A DNA stretch of 37,828 bases from Herbaspirillum sp. (lineage in GTDB: Bacteria; Pseudomonadota; Gammaproteobacteria; Burkholderiales; Burkholderiaceae_D). The notes under the pieces are model-generated. The model did no database searches and had not been told where the DNA came from. It saw nothing but the letters and a program-made list of their open reading frames with translations. The position numbers were made by a program, and so were the translations under genes. This document shows, piece after piece, positions 1 to 8,949 of this stretch. The stretch's first letter is position 1. Each line of letters starts with the position of its first letter. The stretch covers positions 1 to 37,828 of the forward strand of contig JAQGNR010000171.1 of the NCBI GenBank assembly GCA_028291765.1, read 5' to 3'.

Positions 1-362
1 TTCAAATGCTCGCGGGCATGTATCGTGGACCGCAAAGAGATCTGGTGGCGTGGGACTCGGCTTTGCTCTACGACATGATCCTGACGCAACCGGTTTATTA
101 CGAACTGCCGCAACTCAAGACACCGACGCTATTGATGATTGGCGACAAGGACACGACTGCGATCGGTAAAGAGTTTGCACCGGCCGAGCTGCGTGCTTCG
201 CTTGGAAACTATCCGCAACTGGCGCATCAGGCCGCCGCCGTGATTCCTCACTTTACGCTGGTCGAGTTTCCAGATGCAGGACATGCGCCGCAGATGCAGG
301 AGCCGGACAAATTTCACGCGGCTTTGCTGCGTGGAATGGCTGATGCGAGTGCGACAAATTAA
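1..362 (+). CDS. alpha/beta hydrolase, C-terminal part (5' end outside window)
   Basis: This is the C-terminal part of an alpha/beta-hydrolase-fold enzyme; the frame is open to the window edge, so the nucleophile-elbow half lies upstream. The visible part contains the strand and loop LLMIGDKDTT, which carries the usual catalytic acid (Asp of GDKD), and DAGHAPQMQEPDKF, which carries the catalytic His in the DxGHxPQxExP pattern typical of ester, epoxide and C-C bond hydrolases of this family. It ends at TAA 360-362. An ATG at position 6 exists but is internal. The substrate cannot be told from this fragment. Small inverted repeats follow the stop. The gene reads in the same direction as the helicase gene, with about 250 bp and a large palindrome between them. 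Confidence 0.8.
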   Translation, partial: QMLAGMYRGPQRDLVAWDSALLYDMILTQPVYYELPQLKTPTLLMIGDKDTTAIGKEFAPAELRASLGNYPQLAHQAAAVIPHFTLVEFPDAGHAPQMQEPDKFHAALLRGMADASATN

Positions 363-393
363 TTCACGACTCGCTCAACGTTGAGATAGGTCA

Positions 394-414
394 CCCCAGC
401 ATCGTTGCCTGGGG
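394..414 (+). terminator. possible weak terminator stem-loop after the hydrolase
   Basis: CCCCAG (394-399) and CTGGGG (409-414) can form a 6-bp stem with a 9-nt loop, 31 nt after the hydrolase stop. A 12-bp palindrome CTCAACGTTGAG (374-385) and a CCTGG/CCAGG stem (454-468) flank it. No T-tract follows, so intrinsic termination is uncertain. Confidence 0.25.
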
Positions 415-473
415 CAAGATGGAATTTCAGAGACCGCTCAGTGTAAAAAACTACCTGGATTAGCCAGGAAATT

Positions 474-524
474 TACCAAAGTTAGTGAGTTTATGTAAAG
501 TACATAAACTCACTAACTTTGGTA
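474..524. repeat. 24-bp perfect inverted repeat with 3-nt centre
   Basis: The arms 474-497 and 501-524 are exact reverse complements, separated only by AAG at 498-500. The arm core reads GTTAGTGAGTTTATGTA. The element lies between the hydrolase and the Lhr helicase gene, about 90 bp before the helicase ATG. Such a long, AT-rich and almost gapless palindrome could be a double operator for a dimeric repressor, a cruciform or hairpin terminator, or a remnant of a small mobile palindromic element. The sequence does not decide between these. Confidence 0.85.
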
Positions 525-615
525 TATCCATGGCAGGGAAACCGTTTCCCATTCGCAAAAACCGGGCGCCGGCGGCGGCCTTGCCATCGCTGCCGCCATC
601 CCCATCTGCTCAAGC

Positions 616-3600
616 ATGAACAACTGCGTCCCCTTCGACAGCATTTGGGAGAGCTTCCATCCCGCCGTCGCTGCCTGGTTCGTTTCGGCCTTTCCGGCCG
701 CAACCGAGGCGCAGTTGCGCGCGTGGCCGCTGATCCAGGCCGGACGGGCCACGCTGGTGGCCGCGCCCACCGGCTCCGGCAAAACGCTGACCGCTTTCCT
801 GGCCGCCATCGATGCGCTGGTGCGCGAGAGCAGCGCCGCACCACTGCCCGATGAAACGCAGGTGCTCTATGTGTCGCCGTTGAAGGCGCTGTCGAACGAC
901 ATCCGCGTCAACCTGCAGGAGCCGCTAGAGGGCATCGGCCGCCAACTGGCCGCAATGGGCCTGCCCGAACATGGCATCCGCACTGCCGTGCGTACCGGCG
1001 ACACCACCACAGCCGAGCGCACCGCGATGCGCAAACGCGCACCGCACATCCTCGTGACAACTCCCGAATCGCTCTACGTACTGCTGGGCTCCGACAGCGG
1101 CCGCGCCATGCTGGCCACTGTGCGCACCGTGATCGTCGACGAGATCCATGCCGTTGCCGGCAGCAAACGCGGCAGCCATCTGGCGCTCAGCCTGGCGCGG
1201 CTGGACGCGCTGTGCCTGCGGCGACCGGTACGGATTGGATTGTCGGCCACACAGAAGCCCTTGTCGGCCGTGGCCGATTTCCTGGTCGGGCGCGGCGGCA
1301 GCGATTGCGATGTGGTCGATGTCGGCCATGTGCGCGCCCGCGATCTAGCGCTCGAAGTGCCGCCAGTGCCGCTGGAGGCCATCATGCCAAACGAGGTATG
1401 GGAGCGCGTCTACGATCGCATGGCCGAGCTGGTGGTGCTGCACCGGACGACGCTCATTTTCGTGAACACTCGGCGCATGGCCGAGCGCGTGGCGCGTCAC
1501 CTCGGCGACCGTCTGGGCGCGCAACACGTGGCGGCGCACCATGGCAGTCTGGCCAAGGAATACCGGCTGGCCGCCGAACAGCGTCTGAAACACGGCGACT
1601 TGCAGGTGCTGATCGCCACCGCATCGCTGGAGCTGGGCATCGACATTGGCGATGTCGATCTGGTATGCCAGGTCGGCTCGCCGCGCAATATCTCGGCCCT
1701 GCTGCAACGCGTGGGCCGTTCCGGCCACCAGGTCGGCGGCATGCCGAAGGGCCGCCTGTTCCCTACTTCGCGCGACGATCTGATTGAATGCGCCGCCCTG
1801 CTCGACTGCGTGCGGCGCGGCGAACTCGACGCCCTGCACATCCCGCCAGCGCCGCTGGACGTGCTGGCCCAGCAGATCGTGGCCGAAGTGGCCTGCCGCG
1901 AATGGGGCGAGGACGAACTGTTCGACATGGTGCGCCGCGCGCAGCCTTACGCGCAGCTGGCGCGCACCCGCTACGACGCCATTCTTCGTATGCTCGCGGA
2001 AGGCTACACCACGCGCCGCGGCGTGCGCGGCGCCTACTTGCACCGCGATGCCGCGGCCCGTTCACTGCGCGGACGGCGCGGCAGCAAGCTGGTCGCCGTC
2101 ACTTCGGGCGGCACGATACCGGACAACGCCGATTACACCGTGCTGCTGGAACCGCAGGGCCAATCCGTGGGCACCGTCAACGAAGACTTCGCCGTCGAGA
2201 GCCTGGCGGGCGACGTTTTCCAGCTCGGCAACACCTCCTATCGCATCCTGAAGATCGAAGTGGGCAAGGTGCGGGTGGAAGATGCGCACGGCGCGGCGCC
2301 CAATATCCCGTTCTGGCTGGGAGAAGCGCCCGGCCGCAGCGACGAGCTCTCGGCCGGCGTTGCCCGGCTGCGCGCAGAGATCGCTCGTCAGCTCGTTGAA
2401 CCTGCTTCGCCTTCATCCTCGCTGGAGCGCGCAATAGCGTGGCTGGACGAGCATCTGGGCATGCGCGAGGATGCCGCACGCCAGATCGCCGAATACCTGG
2501 CGCGTTCGCTGGCCGCGCTCGGCGCGCTGCCGACCCAGGATACCCTACTCATGGAGCGCTTCTTCGACGAATCCGGCGGCATGCAGTTGGTGCTGCACGC
2601 GCCGTTCGGCAGCCGCATCAACCGTGCGTGGGGACTGGCGCTGCGCAAGCGCTTCTGCACCAGCTTCAATTTCGAATTGCAGGCCGCCGCCACCGAGGAC
2701 GCGATCATCCTTTCACTATCGACCAGTCACAGCTTCCCGCTTGACGAGGTGTGGCGCTACCTGCACTCGAGCAGCGCCGAGCACATCCTGGTACAAGCCC
2801 TGCTCGACGCGCCCCTATTCAACGTGCGCTGGCGCTGGAACGCCACCACCGCGCTCGCCCTGCCGCGCTTCATCGGCGGGCGCAAGGTCGCGCCCCAGTT
2901 GCAGCGCATGAAGAGCGACGATCTGCTGGCGGCCGTCTTCCCCGATCAGGCAGCCTGCCTGGAAAACGTCGTGGGCGAACGCGAGCTGCCCAGCCACCCG
3001 CTGGTGGAGCAAACCATGGACGACTGCCTGCACGAGGCTATGGACAGCGAGGGCTGGCTGGCCCTGTTGCGCCGCATGGAGGCGGGCCACATCCGCCTAC
3101 TGTCGCGCGACCTCCCCACGCCCTCCCCGCTGGCGATGGAAATCCTCAACGCCCGCCCTTATGCTTTCCTGGACGATGCGCCGCTGGAAGAGCGCCGCAC
3201 CCAAGCCGTCATGAGCCGGCGCTGGAGCGATCCCGCCTCCACCGATGAATTGGGCGCGCTGGACGCGGACGCCATCGCAAGCGTGGCCGACGAAGCCTGG
3301 CCGCAGGCGCGCAATAGCGACGAAGTGCAGGAAGCGCTGGTCGCGCTGGCTTGCGTTACGCAGGACGAAGTCGTCCGGCAGGACGGTTGGCCAGCCTGGC
3401 TCGAAGCGCTGGCCGAGAGCGGACGCGTCACCCGCCTGCGCAATAGGCACGATGTGCACGATATGCACGAGACGCACGATACGCACGACATGCACGGCGT
3501 CGATTTCTGGGTGCCGCTGGAACGGCTGGACTGCCTGCAGGCGGCCTACCCGCAGGCGCTGGCCACGCCGGCGCTGACCGTTCCCGACAGCCACCGCGGT

Positions 3601-5022
3601 AACGGCGGCCAAGCGTGGACGCGTGACGCGGCGCTAGTCGAGATCATGCGCGCCCGTCTGACCGGCTTTGGTCCGCAGCCGCTGGCCGCGATCGCTGCGG
3701 CGCTAGCACTGCCGGAGAGCAGCGCCAAAATCGCGCTGACCCAGCTCGAAAGCGAAGGCTACGTCATGTGCGGCCATTTCACGCCCGGCGCGGCGGATGA
3801 GGAATGGTGCGAGCGTCATCTGCTGGCGCGCATCCATCGCTACACGATCAAGCGGCTACGGCGTGAAATCGAACCGGTCGAACGGCAGGATTTCATGCGC
3901 TTCCTGTTTGACTGGCAGCACCTCTCGCCGGGCACGCAATGGCAGGGAGAGGATGCGCTGCCGCAGGTGCTGGCGCAGTTGGAAGGCTTCGAAGCGGCGG
4001 CCGGCGCGTGGGAAAGCGATCTGCTCGCCCTGCGGCTGCGCGACTATTCCTTCCTCTGGCTAGACCATCAATGCCGCGCCGGCAAGCTGGTCTGGAGCCG
4101 CATCGGCGCGCCACGCTCTGCCGCCGGCGGCCCGGTGCGCAGCACGCCGATCGTGCTGCTGCCGCGCCGCCACACTGCGCTATGGCATTCGCTGCCGGTC
4201 CTGGCCGGCCCGCCCAGCATCTCGCCGCGCGCCACCAACGTGCTGGAAGCACTGCGACGCGACGGCGCCATGTTCTTCGACGAGCTGCAGCACGATACCC
4301 GCCTGCTGCCGGTGGAGCTGGAAAATGCGCTCGGCGAGCTGGTTTCTACCGGCCTGGTCAATGCCGATAGTTTCGCCGGCATGCGCGCAATGCTGCTGCC
4401 CGCGAACAAGCGGGCCAGCAACGAGAAGCGCCGACACAGAGGCCGCGGCGCCGCTCCCACCATGGAGGAAGCGGGACGCTGGGCGCTGGTGCGGCGCGGT
4501 GGCGCCGAAGCCGCCGGCGAGGCAGACGCCGCGGCAAAGCCAGGCCGTGGGCAGCGCATCGATCCGGCCACGCTGGAATACATCGCCATGACGCTGCTGC
4601 GCCGTTACGGGATCGTGTTCTGGCGCCTCTTGGAACGGGAAGCGGCGTGGCTGCCGTCGTGGCGTGAGCTGCTGCCGGTGTACCACCGGCTGGAAGCACG
4701 CGGCGATATTCGCGGCGGGCGCTTCGTGGCCGGTTTTTCAGGCGAGCAATTCGCGCTGCCGGAAGCCATCCCACTATTACGGGAAGTGCGGCGGCGACCT
4801 CACGACAACAACCTGGTGTGCATCTCCGGCGTCGATCCACTCAACCTGTGCGGCACACTGCTGCCGGGCGACAAAGTCCCGGCCCTGGCCGGCAACCGCA
4901 TTCTGTTCCGCGACGGCTTGCCGGTGGCGACCATCATCGCCGGCAAGATCAACTACCTGTTGGAGCACGGCCACAGCGCCGAGCGCGAACTGCTGCACGT
5001 ACACCTGGTCGGCCGCCATTAG
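616..5022 (+). CDS. lhr: Lhr-family ATP-dependent DNA helicase (full-length form)
   Basis: This 1468-residue protein is a superfamily 2 helicase of the Lhr (large helicase-related) family, 3'-5' DNA or RNA:DNA translocases linked to DNA repair. RecA domain 1 has Walker A PTGSGKT (residues 51-57), the DEIH box (175-178) and SAT (210-212). RecA domain 2 has [14 protein letters not shown] (335-348) and motif [10 protein letters not shown] (364-371). The remaining roughly 1000 residues match the size of the Lhr-core winged-helix/beta-barrel part plus the long C-terminal domain of E. coli-type Lhr (about 1500 aa). An unusual His/Asp-rich run occupies residues 945-960. The ATG at 616 lacks a clear Shine-Dalgarno, so a nearby alternative start is possible. 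No MBL-fold exonuclease partner is adjacent. Confidence 0.93.
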   Translation: MNNCVPFDSIWESFHPAVAAWFVSAFPAATEAQLRAWPLIQAGRATLVAAPTGSGKTLTAFLAAIDALVRESSAAPLPDETQVLYVSPLKALSNDIRVNLQEPLEGIGRQLAAMGLPEHGIRTAVRTGDTTTAERTAMRKRAPHILVTTPESLYVLLGSDSGRAMLATVRTVIVDEIHAVAGSKRGSHLALSLARLDALCLRRPVRIGLSATQKPLSAVADFLVGRGGSDCDVVDVGHVRARDLALEVPPVPLEAIMPNEVWERVYDRMAELVVLHRTTLIFVNTRRMAERVARHLGDRLGAQHVAAHHGSLAKEYRLAAEQRLKHGDLQVLIATASLELGIDIGDVDLVCQVGSPRNISALLQRVGRSGHQVGGMPKGRLFPTSRDDLIECAALLDCVRRGELDALHIPPAPLDVLAQQIVAEVACREWGEDELFDMVRRAQPYAQLARTRYDAILRMLAEGYTTRRGVRGAYLHRDAAARSLRGRRGSKLVAVTSGGTIPDNADYTVLLEPQGQSVGTVNEDFAVESLAGDVFQLGNTSYRILKIEVGKVRVEDAHGAAPNIPFWLGEAPGRSDELSAGVARLRAEIARQLVEPASPSSSLERAIAWLDEHLGMREDAARQIAEYLARSLAALGALPTQDTLLMERFFDESGGMQLVLHAPFGSRINRAWGLALRKRFCTSFNFELQAAATEDAIILSLSTSHSFPLDEVWRYLHSSSAEHILVQALLDAPLFNVRWRWNATTALALPRFIGGRKVAPQLQRMKSDDLLAAVFPDQAACLENVVGERELPSHPLVEQTMDDCLHEAMDSEGWLALLRRMEAGHIRLLSRDLPTPSPLAMEILNARPYAFLDDAPLEERRTQAVMSRRWSDPASTDELGALDADAIASVADEAWPQARNSDEVQEALVALACVTQDEVVRQDGWPAWLEALAESGRVTRLRNRHDVHDMHETHDTHDMHGVDFWVPLERLDCLQAAYPQALATPALTVPDSHRGNGGQAWTRDAALVEIMRARLTGFGPQPLAAIAAALALPESSAKIALTQLESEGYVMCGHFTPGAADEEWCERHLLARIHRYTIKRLRREIEPVERQDFMRFLFDWQHLSPGTQWQGEDALPQVLAQLEGFEAAAGAWESDLLALRLRDYSFLWLDHQCRAGKLVWSRIGAPRSAAGGPVRSTPIVLLPRRHTALWHSLPVLAGPPSISPRATNVLEALRRDGAMFFDELQHDTRLLPVELENALGELVSTGLVNADSFAGMRAMLLPANKRASNEKRRHRGRGAAPTMEEAGRWALVRRGGAEAAGEADAAAKPGRGQRIDPATLEYIAMTLLRRYGIVFWRLLEREAAWLPSWRELLPVYHRLEARGDIRGGRFVAGFSGEQFALPEAIPLLREVRRRPHDNNLVCISGVDPLNLCGTLLPGDKVPALAGNRILFRDGLPVATIIAGKINYLLEHGHSAERELLHVHLVGRH

Positions 5023-5053
5023 TCATTAGTTCTCAGTCTGTAGGGTAGATTTT

Positions 5054-5088
5054 TTGTATCGACATAAGTTATATTATTGTCATACAAT
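5054..5088 (+). promoter_or_regulatory. candidate promoter with overlapping inverted-repeat operator upstream of the amidase
   Basis: TTGTATCGACA (5054-5064) and TGTCATACAA (5078-5087) form an inverted repeat with one extra base in the left arm, flanking an AT-rich 13-bp centre. The same stretch offers a sigma70-like pair, TCGACA (5059-5064) and TACAAT (5083-5088), with an 18-bp spacer. An operator overlaying both promoter boxes suggests repression by a dimeric regulator, possibly of GntR type. No regulator gene is adjacent. Confidence 0.4.
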
Positions 5089-5196
5089 CATATTCACCCC
5101 CACAAAAGACAGGCAGGCCATGCGATTCTTTTCCCGCTTCTTGCGCTCCTCGCGCTTCTCCCGTTGCTTCGTTTTCCTGGCCGCCAGGAGCGGACG

Positions 5197-6582
5197 ATGA
5201 CAATAACGCAGCCCAATCTCCAATCTTTCGCCAGCCTGCGCAAAGCCTTCGCCCAGGGCAAAGACAGCCCGACCGATTTCCTGCAGCGCTGCCTGGACAT
5301 CATCGACAGCCGCGATGCCGAAGTCAGGGCCTTCGTTGCGCTCGACCGCGAGGCCGCGCAACAGGCTGCTGCCGAATCGACGGCGCGCTGGCAAGCCGGT
5401 GCGCCGCGATCGCCGATCGACGGCATGCCGATCGGCATCAAGGATGTCATCGAAACTGCCGGCATGCCCACCGGGCAAGGCTCGGCGCGTTTCGCCGGCA
5501 CGCAGACCGGGCGCGATGCGGCGGCAGTGCTGGCGCTGCGCGAGGCCGGCGCCGTCATTCTCGGCAAGACAGCCACCACCGAATTCGCCGCCACGTTTGC
5601 AGCGGCAACACGCAATCCCTGCGATCTCGCGCGCACGCCCGGCGGGTCGAGCAGCGGCTCGGCCGCCTCCATATCGGCCGGCATGCTGCCGGCGGCGCTG
5701 GGCACCCAAGTGGTCGGCTCGATCACCCGGCCGGCGTCGTTTTGCGGCGTTTATGGCTACAAGCCGAGCTTCGGCGGGCTCAATCGCGGCGGCGCCAACG
5801 ACCAGCTAAGCCAGAGCTCCATGGGCGTGCTGGGTGCTTCTCTGGAAGACGTGCGGGACGTGGCGGCGGCCATTGCCGAGCGGGTAGGCGGCGATCCCGG
5901 GCATGCGGGACTCGATTTGCCGCTGTTGGCCGCCATGCGCCCGCGCACGCTGGCGGTGCTGGAGCTGGCCGGATACGAACAGGCGGACACGGCCGCGCGC
6001 GATGCCTTCGGCGTCTTGTGCGACCGTTTGCAAGCCATGGGGGTGAGGCTGGTCGACCGGCGTACCCACGGTGGCTTGGAACAATTGGAACAGGCGCTGG
6101 CCCGCTCTTTCGACGAAAGCCGCCGTCTTATTACCTGGGAGGCGCTCTGGCCGATGCGCGAATATGCAAGGGCCTCCGAGCCGAAGCTGAGCCCACACAC
6201 CTTGGCGCGCGTGGCCGACGGCCGCAAGATGACTGTGGCCGATTACAGAAGTGCCTTATTGCAACGGGAATCGGTCCGTGCGCTGGCCGACAGCGTGCTG
6301 GCCGAGTTCGACGGCGCGATCTCGCTGGCGGCGACCGGGGCAGCGCCGATGGGCATCGACGCCACGGGCAATCCGGTGCAGAACGTCCCGGCTTCCTATC
6401 TCGGCACACCTGCCATCACGCTGCCGCTGATGCAAATCCATGGCTTGCCTCTGGGCCTGCAGGTCATGGATCGGCTTCACAACGATGCGGCCTTGCTGGG
6501 GTTGGCCAAATGGCTGGAGATGACCCTGACTCCAGCCTTGGCCCCGGCGCCGGACGCGGCCGGCAACAAATCACCTCAGTGA
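5197..6582 (+). CDS. amidase of the amidase-signature family
   Basis: This is a predicted hydrolase of carboxamides with a Ser-cisSer-Lys catalytic triad. With the ATG at 5197 (preceded by AGGAG at 5186-5190, six bases away) the protein has 461 residues. Lys82 lies in GIKDVIET, the Gly/Ser-rich signature TPGGSSSGSAA (147-157) supplies the cis-Ser at 151, and GTQVVGSITRPA (169-180) supplies the nucleophile Ser175; spacing fits FAAH/GatA-type enzymes. The open frame extends upstream to a TTG at 5077, but that stretch is an implausible leader and overlaps the promoter region. An exported binding protein follows after 26 bp, so the pair probably takes up and hydrolyses one amide compound. It is unlikely to be GatA because no gatB or gatC is nearby. 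The substrate is unknown. Confidence 0.88.
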   Translation: MTITQPNLQSFASLRKAFAQGKDSPTDFLQRCLDIIDSRDAEVRAFVALDREAAQQAAAESTARWQAGAPRSPIDGMPIGIKDVIETAGMPTGQGSARFAGTQTGRDAAAVLALREAGAVILGKTATTEFAATFAAATRNPCDLARTPGGSSSGSAASISAGMLPAALGTQVVGSITRPASFCGVYGYKPSFGGLNRGGANDQLSQSSMGVLGASLEDVRDVAAAIAERVGGDPGHAGLDLPLLAAMRPRTLAVLELAGYEQADTAARDAFGVLCDRLQAMGVRLVDRRTHGGLEQLEQALARSFDESRRLITWEALWPMREYARASEPKLSPHTLARVADGRKMTVADYRSALLQRESVRALADSVLAEFDGAISLAATGAAPMGIDATGNPVQNVPASYLGTPAITLPLMQIHGLPLGLQVMDRLHNDAALLGLAKWLEMTLTPALAPAPDAAGNKSPQ

Positions 6583-6608
6583 TTACCTAACCGGAAGGAA
6601 TGGACGAT

Positions 6609-7598
6609 ATGGCCTCAGCAAAAGTAGTTGCATTCAGCCTGGCAGCGCTTACGCTTGCGATCGCGGCGAACACCGCCATGGCGCAAGAAACGACGTGGCG
6701 GCACGGTACGGTTGCGCCCAAGGGCGATGCCGGCCTGATCTACATGGCAACCGAAAAAGGTTTCGACAAGCAGAGCGGCGTCACCATCACGATGACTGCG
6801 CTCAATGGCGATGCCCTGCTGACCAAGGCATTGCTGGCGGGCGAACTCGATTCGTATGAAGGCAATCCGGGCGGCCCGATGATCGCCGCGGCCAAGGGGG
6901 CCGATATCCGTATCATCGGCTGCTCATGGCCCGGCCTGCCGTATGCCATCTACACCAAGCCCGAGATCAAGAGCCTGAGCGAGCTCAAGGGCAAGGCGAT
7001 CGCGGTGTCCGACCCCGGTGCGCTGCCCGATCTGTTCGCCCGCGCGGCGCTGCGTTCGGCCGGGCTTGATCCCAATAAAGACGTCCAGTATGTGCGCGCA
7101 GGCAGCGATGCCGACCGCGTCAAGGCATTGGTGGTCGGCGTAGTCGCCGCGGCGCCCAGCTCGATCGAGTTCTCGGCCAAGGCGCCGCAGATGGGGCTCA
7201 AGGTACTGGTCCGCGCCAAGGACGTGACGCCCGACTACATGCGCAATTGCTACATCACCACCGCCAAGGCGCTGGCCGCCAAGCGTAAGGCCGCCGTGGC
7301 ATTCCTGACTGCGGAGATGAAGGGCTTGTCGTACGCGCTGGGCCACGAAACCGAAACCATCGCGTTGTCGAACAAGCTCACCGGCGCCAAGGCGGACGAT
7401 CCCAACGCCAAGCTGATCTTCGACGAAGCCAAGAACGACAAACTGGTCGATCCCACGCTAGGCGTCGATCCGAAGAAACTGATTTACCTGCGCGATCTGC
7501 TGTCCGATGGCGGCCTGATGCAGAAGACCTTCGACCCGACGCCGCTGGTGGATGCATCGTTGCGTGCCGAGGCGCTCAAGGCGGTGCAGGCGAAGTAG
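6609..7598 (+). CDS. ABC-type periplasmic binding protein, SsuA/THI5-like
   Basis: This 329-residue exported protein begins with a signal peptide (MASAKVVAFSLAALTLAIAA, then NTAMA before Q). The mature part reads as a periplasmic binding protein of the nitrate/sulfonate/taurine/THI5 type: a surrogate for early motifs is FDKQSGVTITM, then LLTKALLAGELD, KSLSELKGKAIAVSDPG and the hinge region. AAGGA at 6595-6599 is 9 bases before ATG 6609, so this start is preferred over ATG 6600, which abuts the ribosome site. It lies 26 bp after the amidase and is probably co-transcribed. No ATPase or permease gene accompanies it here, so it must use a transporter encoded elsewhere or act as a sensor. Its stop is only 10 nt from the stop of the convergent PLP-enzyme gene. 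Confidence 0.82.
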   Translation: MASAKVVAFSLAALTLAIAANTAMAQETTWRHGTVAPKGDAGLIYMATEKGFDKQSGVTITMTALNGDALLTKALLAGELDSYEGNPGGPMIAAAKGADIRIIGCSWPGLPYAIYTKPEIKSLSELKGKAIAVSDPGALPDLFARAALRSAGLDPNKDVQYVRAGSDADRVKALVVGVVAAAPSSIEFSAKAPQMGLKVLVRAKDVTPDYMRNCYITTAKALAAKRKAAVAFLTAEMKGLSYALGHETETIALSNKLTGAKADDPNAKLIFDEAKNDKLVDPTLGVDPKKLIYLRDLLSDGGLMQKTFDPTPLVDASLRAEALKAVQAK

Positions 7599-7608
7599 CG
7601 GGGCTCCT

Positions 7609-8748
7609 TCACCAGCCGCTAAAGCGTTGCCAGGCGGCGGTGATTTCGTGATCGCTTCCCAGCACATTGTAGTGATCGTACTGGGCTGCGGTAGGACATG
7701 CGTGATTGGGCAGAATACGCACCTGGGTGCCGACCGGCAGACGCGGCGCGTTTGCCCCGTTGCCTGAGCGGTGCGCCAGGATGCCATGCTCCTGATTGGC
7801 GCCGATAAAAATGAAATCTTCCAGCGGCCGGCCGTCGACGTCGCATACCACGCCATAGCCCTGATCGACAGGCTGCTTGGCGGTTCCGCGGTCGCGCGAC
7901 ATGGCCATCCAGCCGGCATCGATGATGGTCCAGCCCTTTTCGTTCTGATGACCGATGACCGTGGCCAGCACGGACAAGGCGATGTCTTCGACGCGGCATA
8001 CATTCAGTCCGGCCATCACCAGATCGAAGAAAACGAAGACGCCGGTGCGCACCTCGGTCACGCCTTCCAGATGCTCGGCAAACAGAGCAGTCGGCGTCGA
8101 TCCCACGCTGACCACCGGGCACGGTATGCCCACGGCGCGTAGACGCGCGGCCGAATTGACGACGGCTGCGCGCTCCTGCTCGGCGCAGGCGCGGATCTCG
8201 TCCGTGCTCTTGCAATCATAGGAGCTGCCGGCGTGGGTCATCACCCCCGCCACGTTGACGCCGGCGGTATGCAGCAGCAATCCGATCCAGGTCAGTTCCT
8301 CTGCATCGGGCTGAACGCCGGAACGATGCCCATCCGAATCGATCTCGATCATGACATCGAAAGTCTGCTTTGATGCGCGTGCGTAGTCCACCACCATTCG
8401 CGCAGCTTCGAGACTGTCCAGAATGATCGTCAGCTTCACGCCTTGCTGCCGCAGTGCAATCACATGCGCCAGTTTGTTCGGCGCGATGCTGACGGCATAC
8501 AGGATGTCTTTCACGCCGTGCGCTGCGAAATAGTCCGCTTCGCGCAGGGTGGAGACCGTCAGCGGACCTTCCGGCGTTTGCATGAGGCGGCGTGTCACAT
8601 CGATGCACTTGTTGGTCTTTGCATGCGGGCGGAACGCTACATTCAAGCTGCGCAACTTGCTCTGCATGCGCTCGATGTTGCGGTTCATTTTCGCTTCATC
8701 GAGAATCAATGCCGGCGTTTCGCATTGCTCCAGAGTTTGTTTATTCAT
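7609..8748 (-). CDS. D-serine dehydratase-like / D-threonine aldolase-fold PLP enzyme
   Basis: This fold-type III PLP enzyme has an alanine-racemase N-terminal domain and the C-terminal domain of the D-serine-dehydratase-like family. The start at 8748 has AGGAAG at a good distance and gives 379 residues. The PLP Lys is K44 in RPHAKTNK. Near the C-terminus, NHACPTAAQYD gives a His349-x-Cys351 pair. In the family, HxC marks zinc-dependent D-serine and D-threo-3-hydroxyaspartate dehydratases, whereas metal-dependent D-threonine aldolases carry HxD. I therefore infer a dehydratase of a D-3-hydroxy amino acid rather than an aldolase. It is the last gene of a leftward cluster with an OCD-family dehydrogenase and a YheO-type regulator, separated from the preceding binding-protein gene by a large inverted repeat. 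Confidence 0.85.
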   Translation of the reverse strand: MNKQTLEQCETPALILDEAKMNRNIERMQSKLRSLNVAFRPHAKTNKCIDVTRRLMQTPEGPLTVSTLREADYFAAHGVKDILYAVSIAPNKLAHVIALRQQGVKLTIILDSLEAARMVVDYARASKQTFDVMIEIDSDGHRSGVQPDAEELTWIGLLLHTAGVNVAGVMTHAGSSYDCKSTDEIRACAEQERAAVVNSAARLRAVGIPCPVVSVGSTPTALFAEHLEGVTEVRTGVFVFFDLVMAGLNVCRVEDIALSVLATVIGHQNEKGWTIIDAGWMAMSRDRGTAKQPVDQGYGVVCDVDGRPLEDFIFIGANQEHGILAHRSGNGANAPRLPVGTQVRILPNHACPTAAQYDHYNVLGSDHEITAAWQRFSGW

Positions 8749-8817
8749 TGCTGCTTCCTGTTCTTGTCTTAAATTCAACCACGTTTTCCGTGGGTTTCCT
8801 TTGAATTTTGCCTCGGT

Positions 8818-8927
8818 GGTGATCCTTCGATACGGGCTTTGCCCTACTCAGGACGAACGGGTTTTTCCTAAATTTTCACAAAACCCGTTCGTCCTGAGTA
8901 GGGCAAAGCCCGTATCGAAGGATCACC
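8818..8927. repeat. 48-bp perfect inverted repeat with 14-nt spacer
   Basis: Arms 8818-8865 and 8880-8927 are exact reverse complements around a 14-nt centre (8866-8879). The arm contains CCTTCGATACGGGCTTTGCC and, further in, CTCAGGACGAACGGG. This resembles the CCGTTCGTCCTGAG...TCGAAGG class of dispersed intergenic repeats that I recall from many proteobacterial genomes. It begins 22 bp after the stop of the leftward binding-protein gene and lies about 70 bp before the ATG of the next gene, so it probably acts as a terminator or mRNA-stabilising hairpin within the cluster. Confidence 0.9.
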
Positions 8928-8949
8928 TCAACAGGTAAAACTTAAAGGG

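Noticed and set aside
5077..5196. N-terminal extension of the amidase from TTG 5077
   Set aside because: It overlaps the promoter/operator region, and ATG 5197 has a well-placed AGGAG; the extension is not family-like.
5742..6590. Out-of-frame 282-codon frame within the amidase gene
   Set aside because: The amidase frame carries the catalytic signature across the same DNA; the alternative is Arg/Gly-rich shadow sequence.
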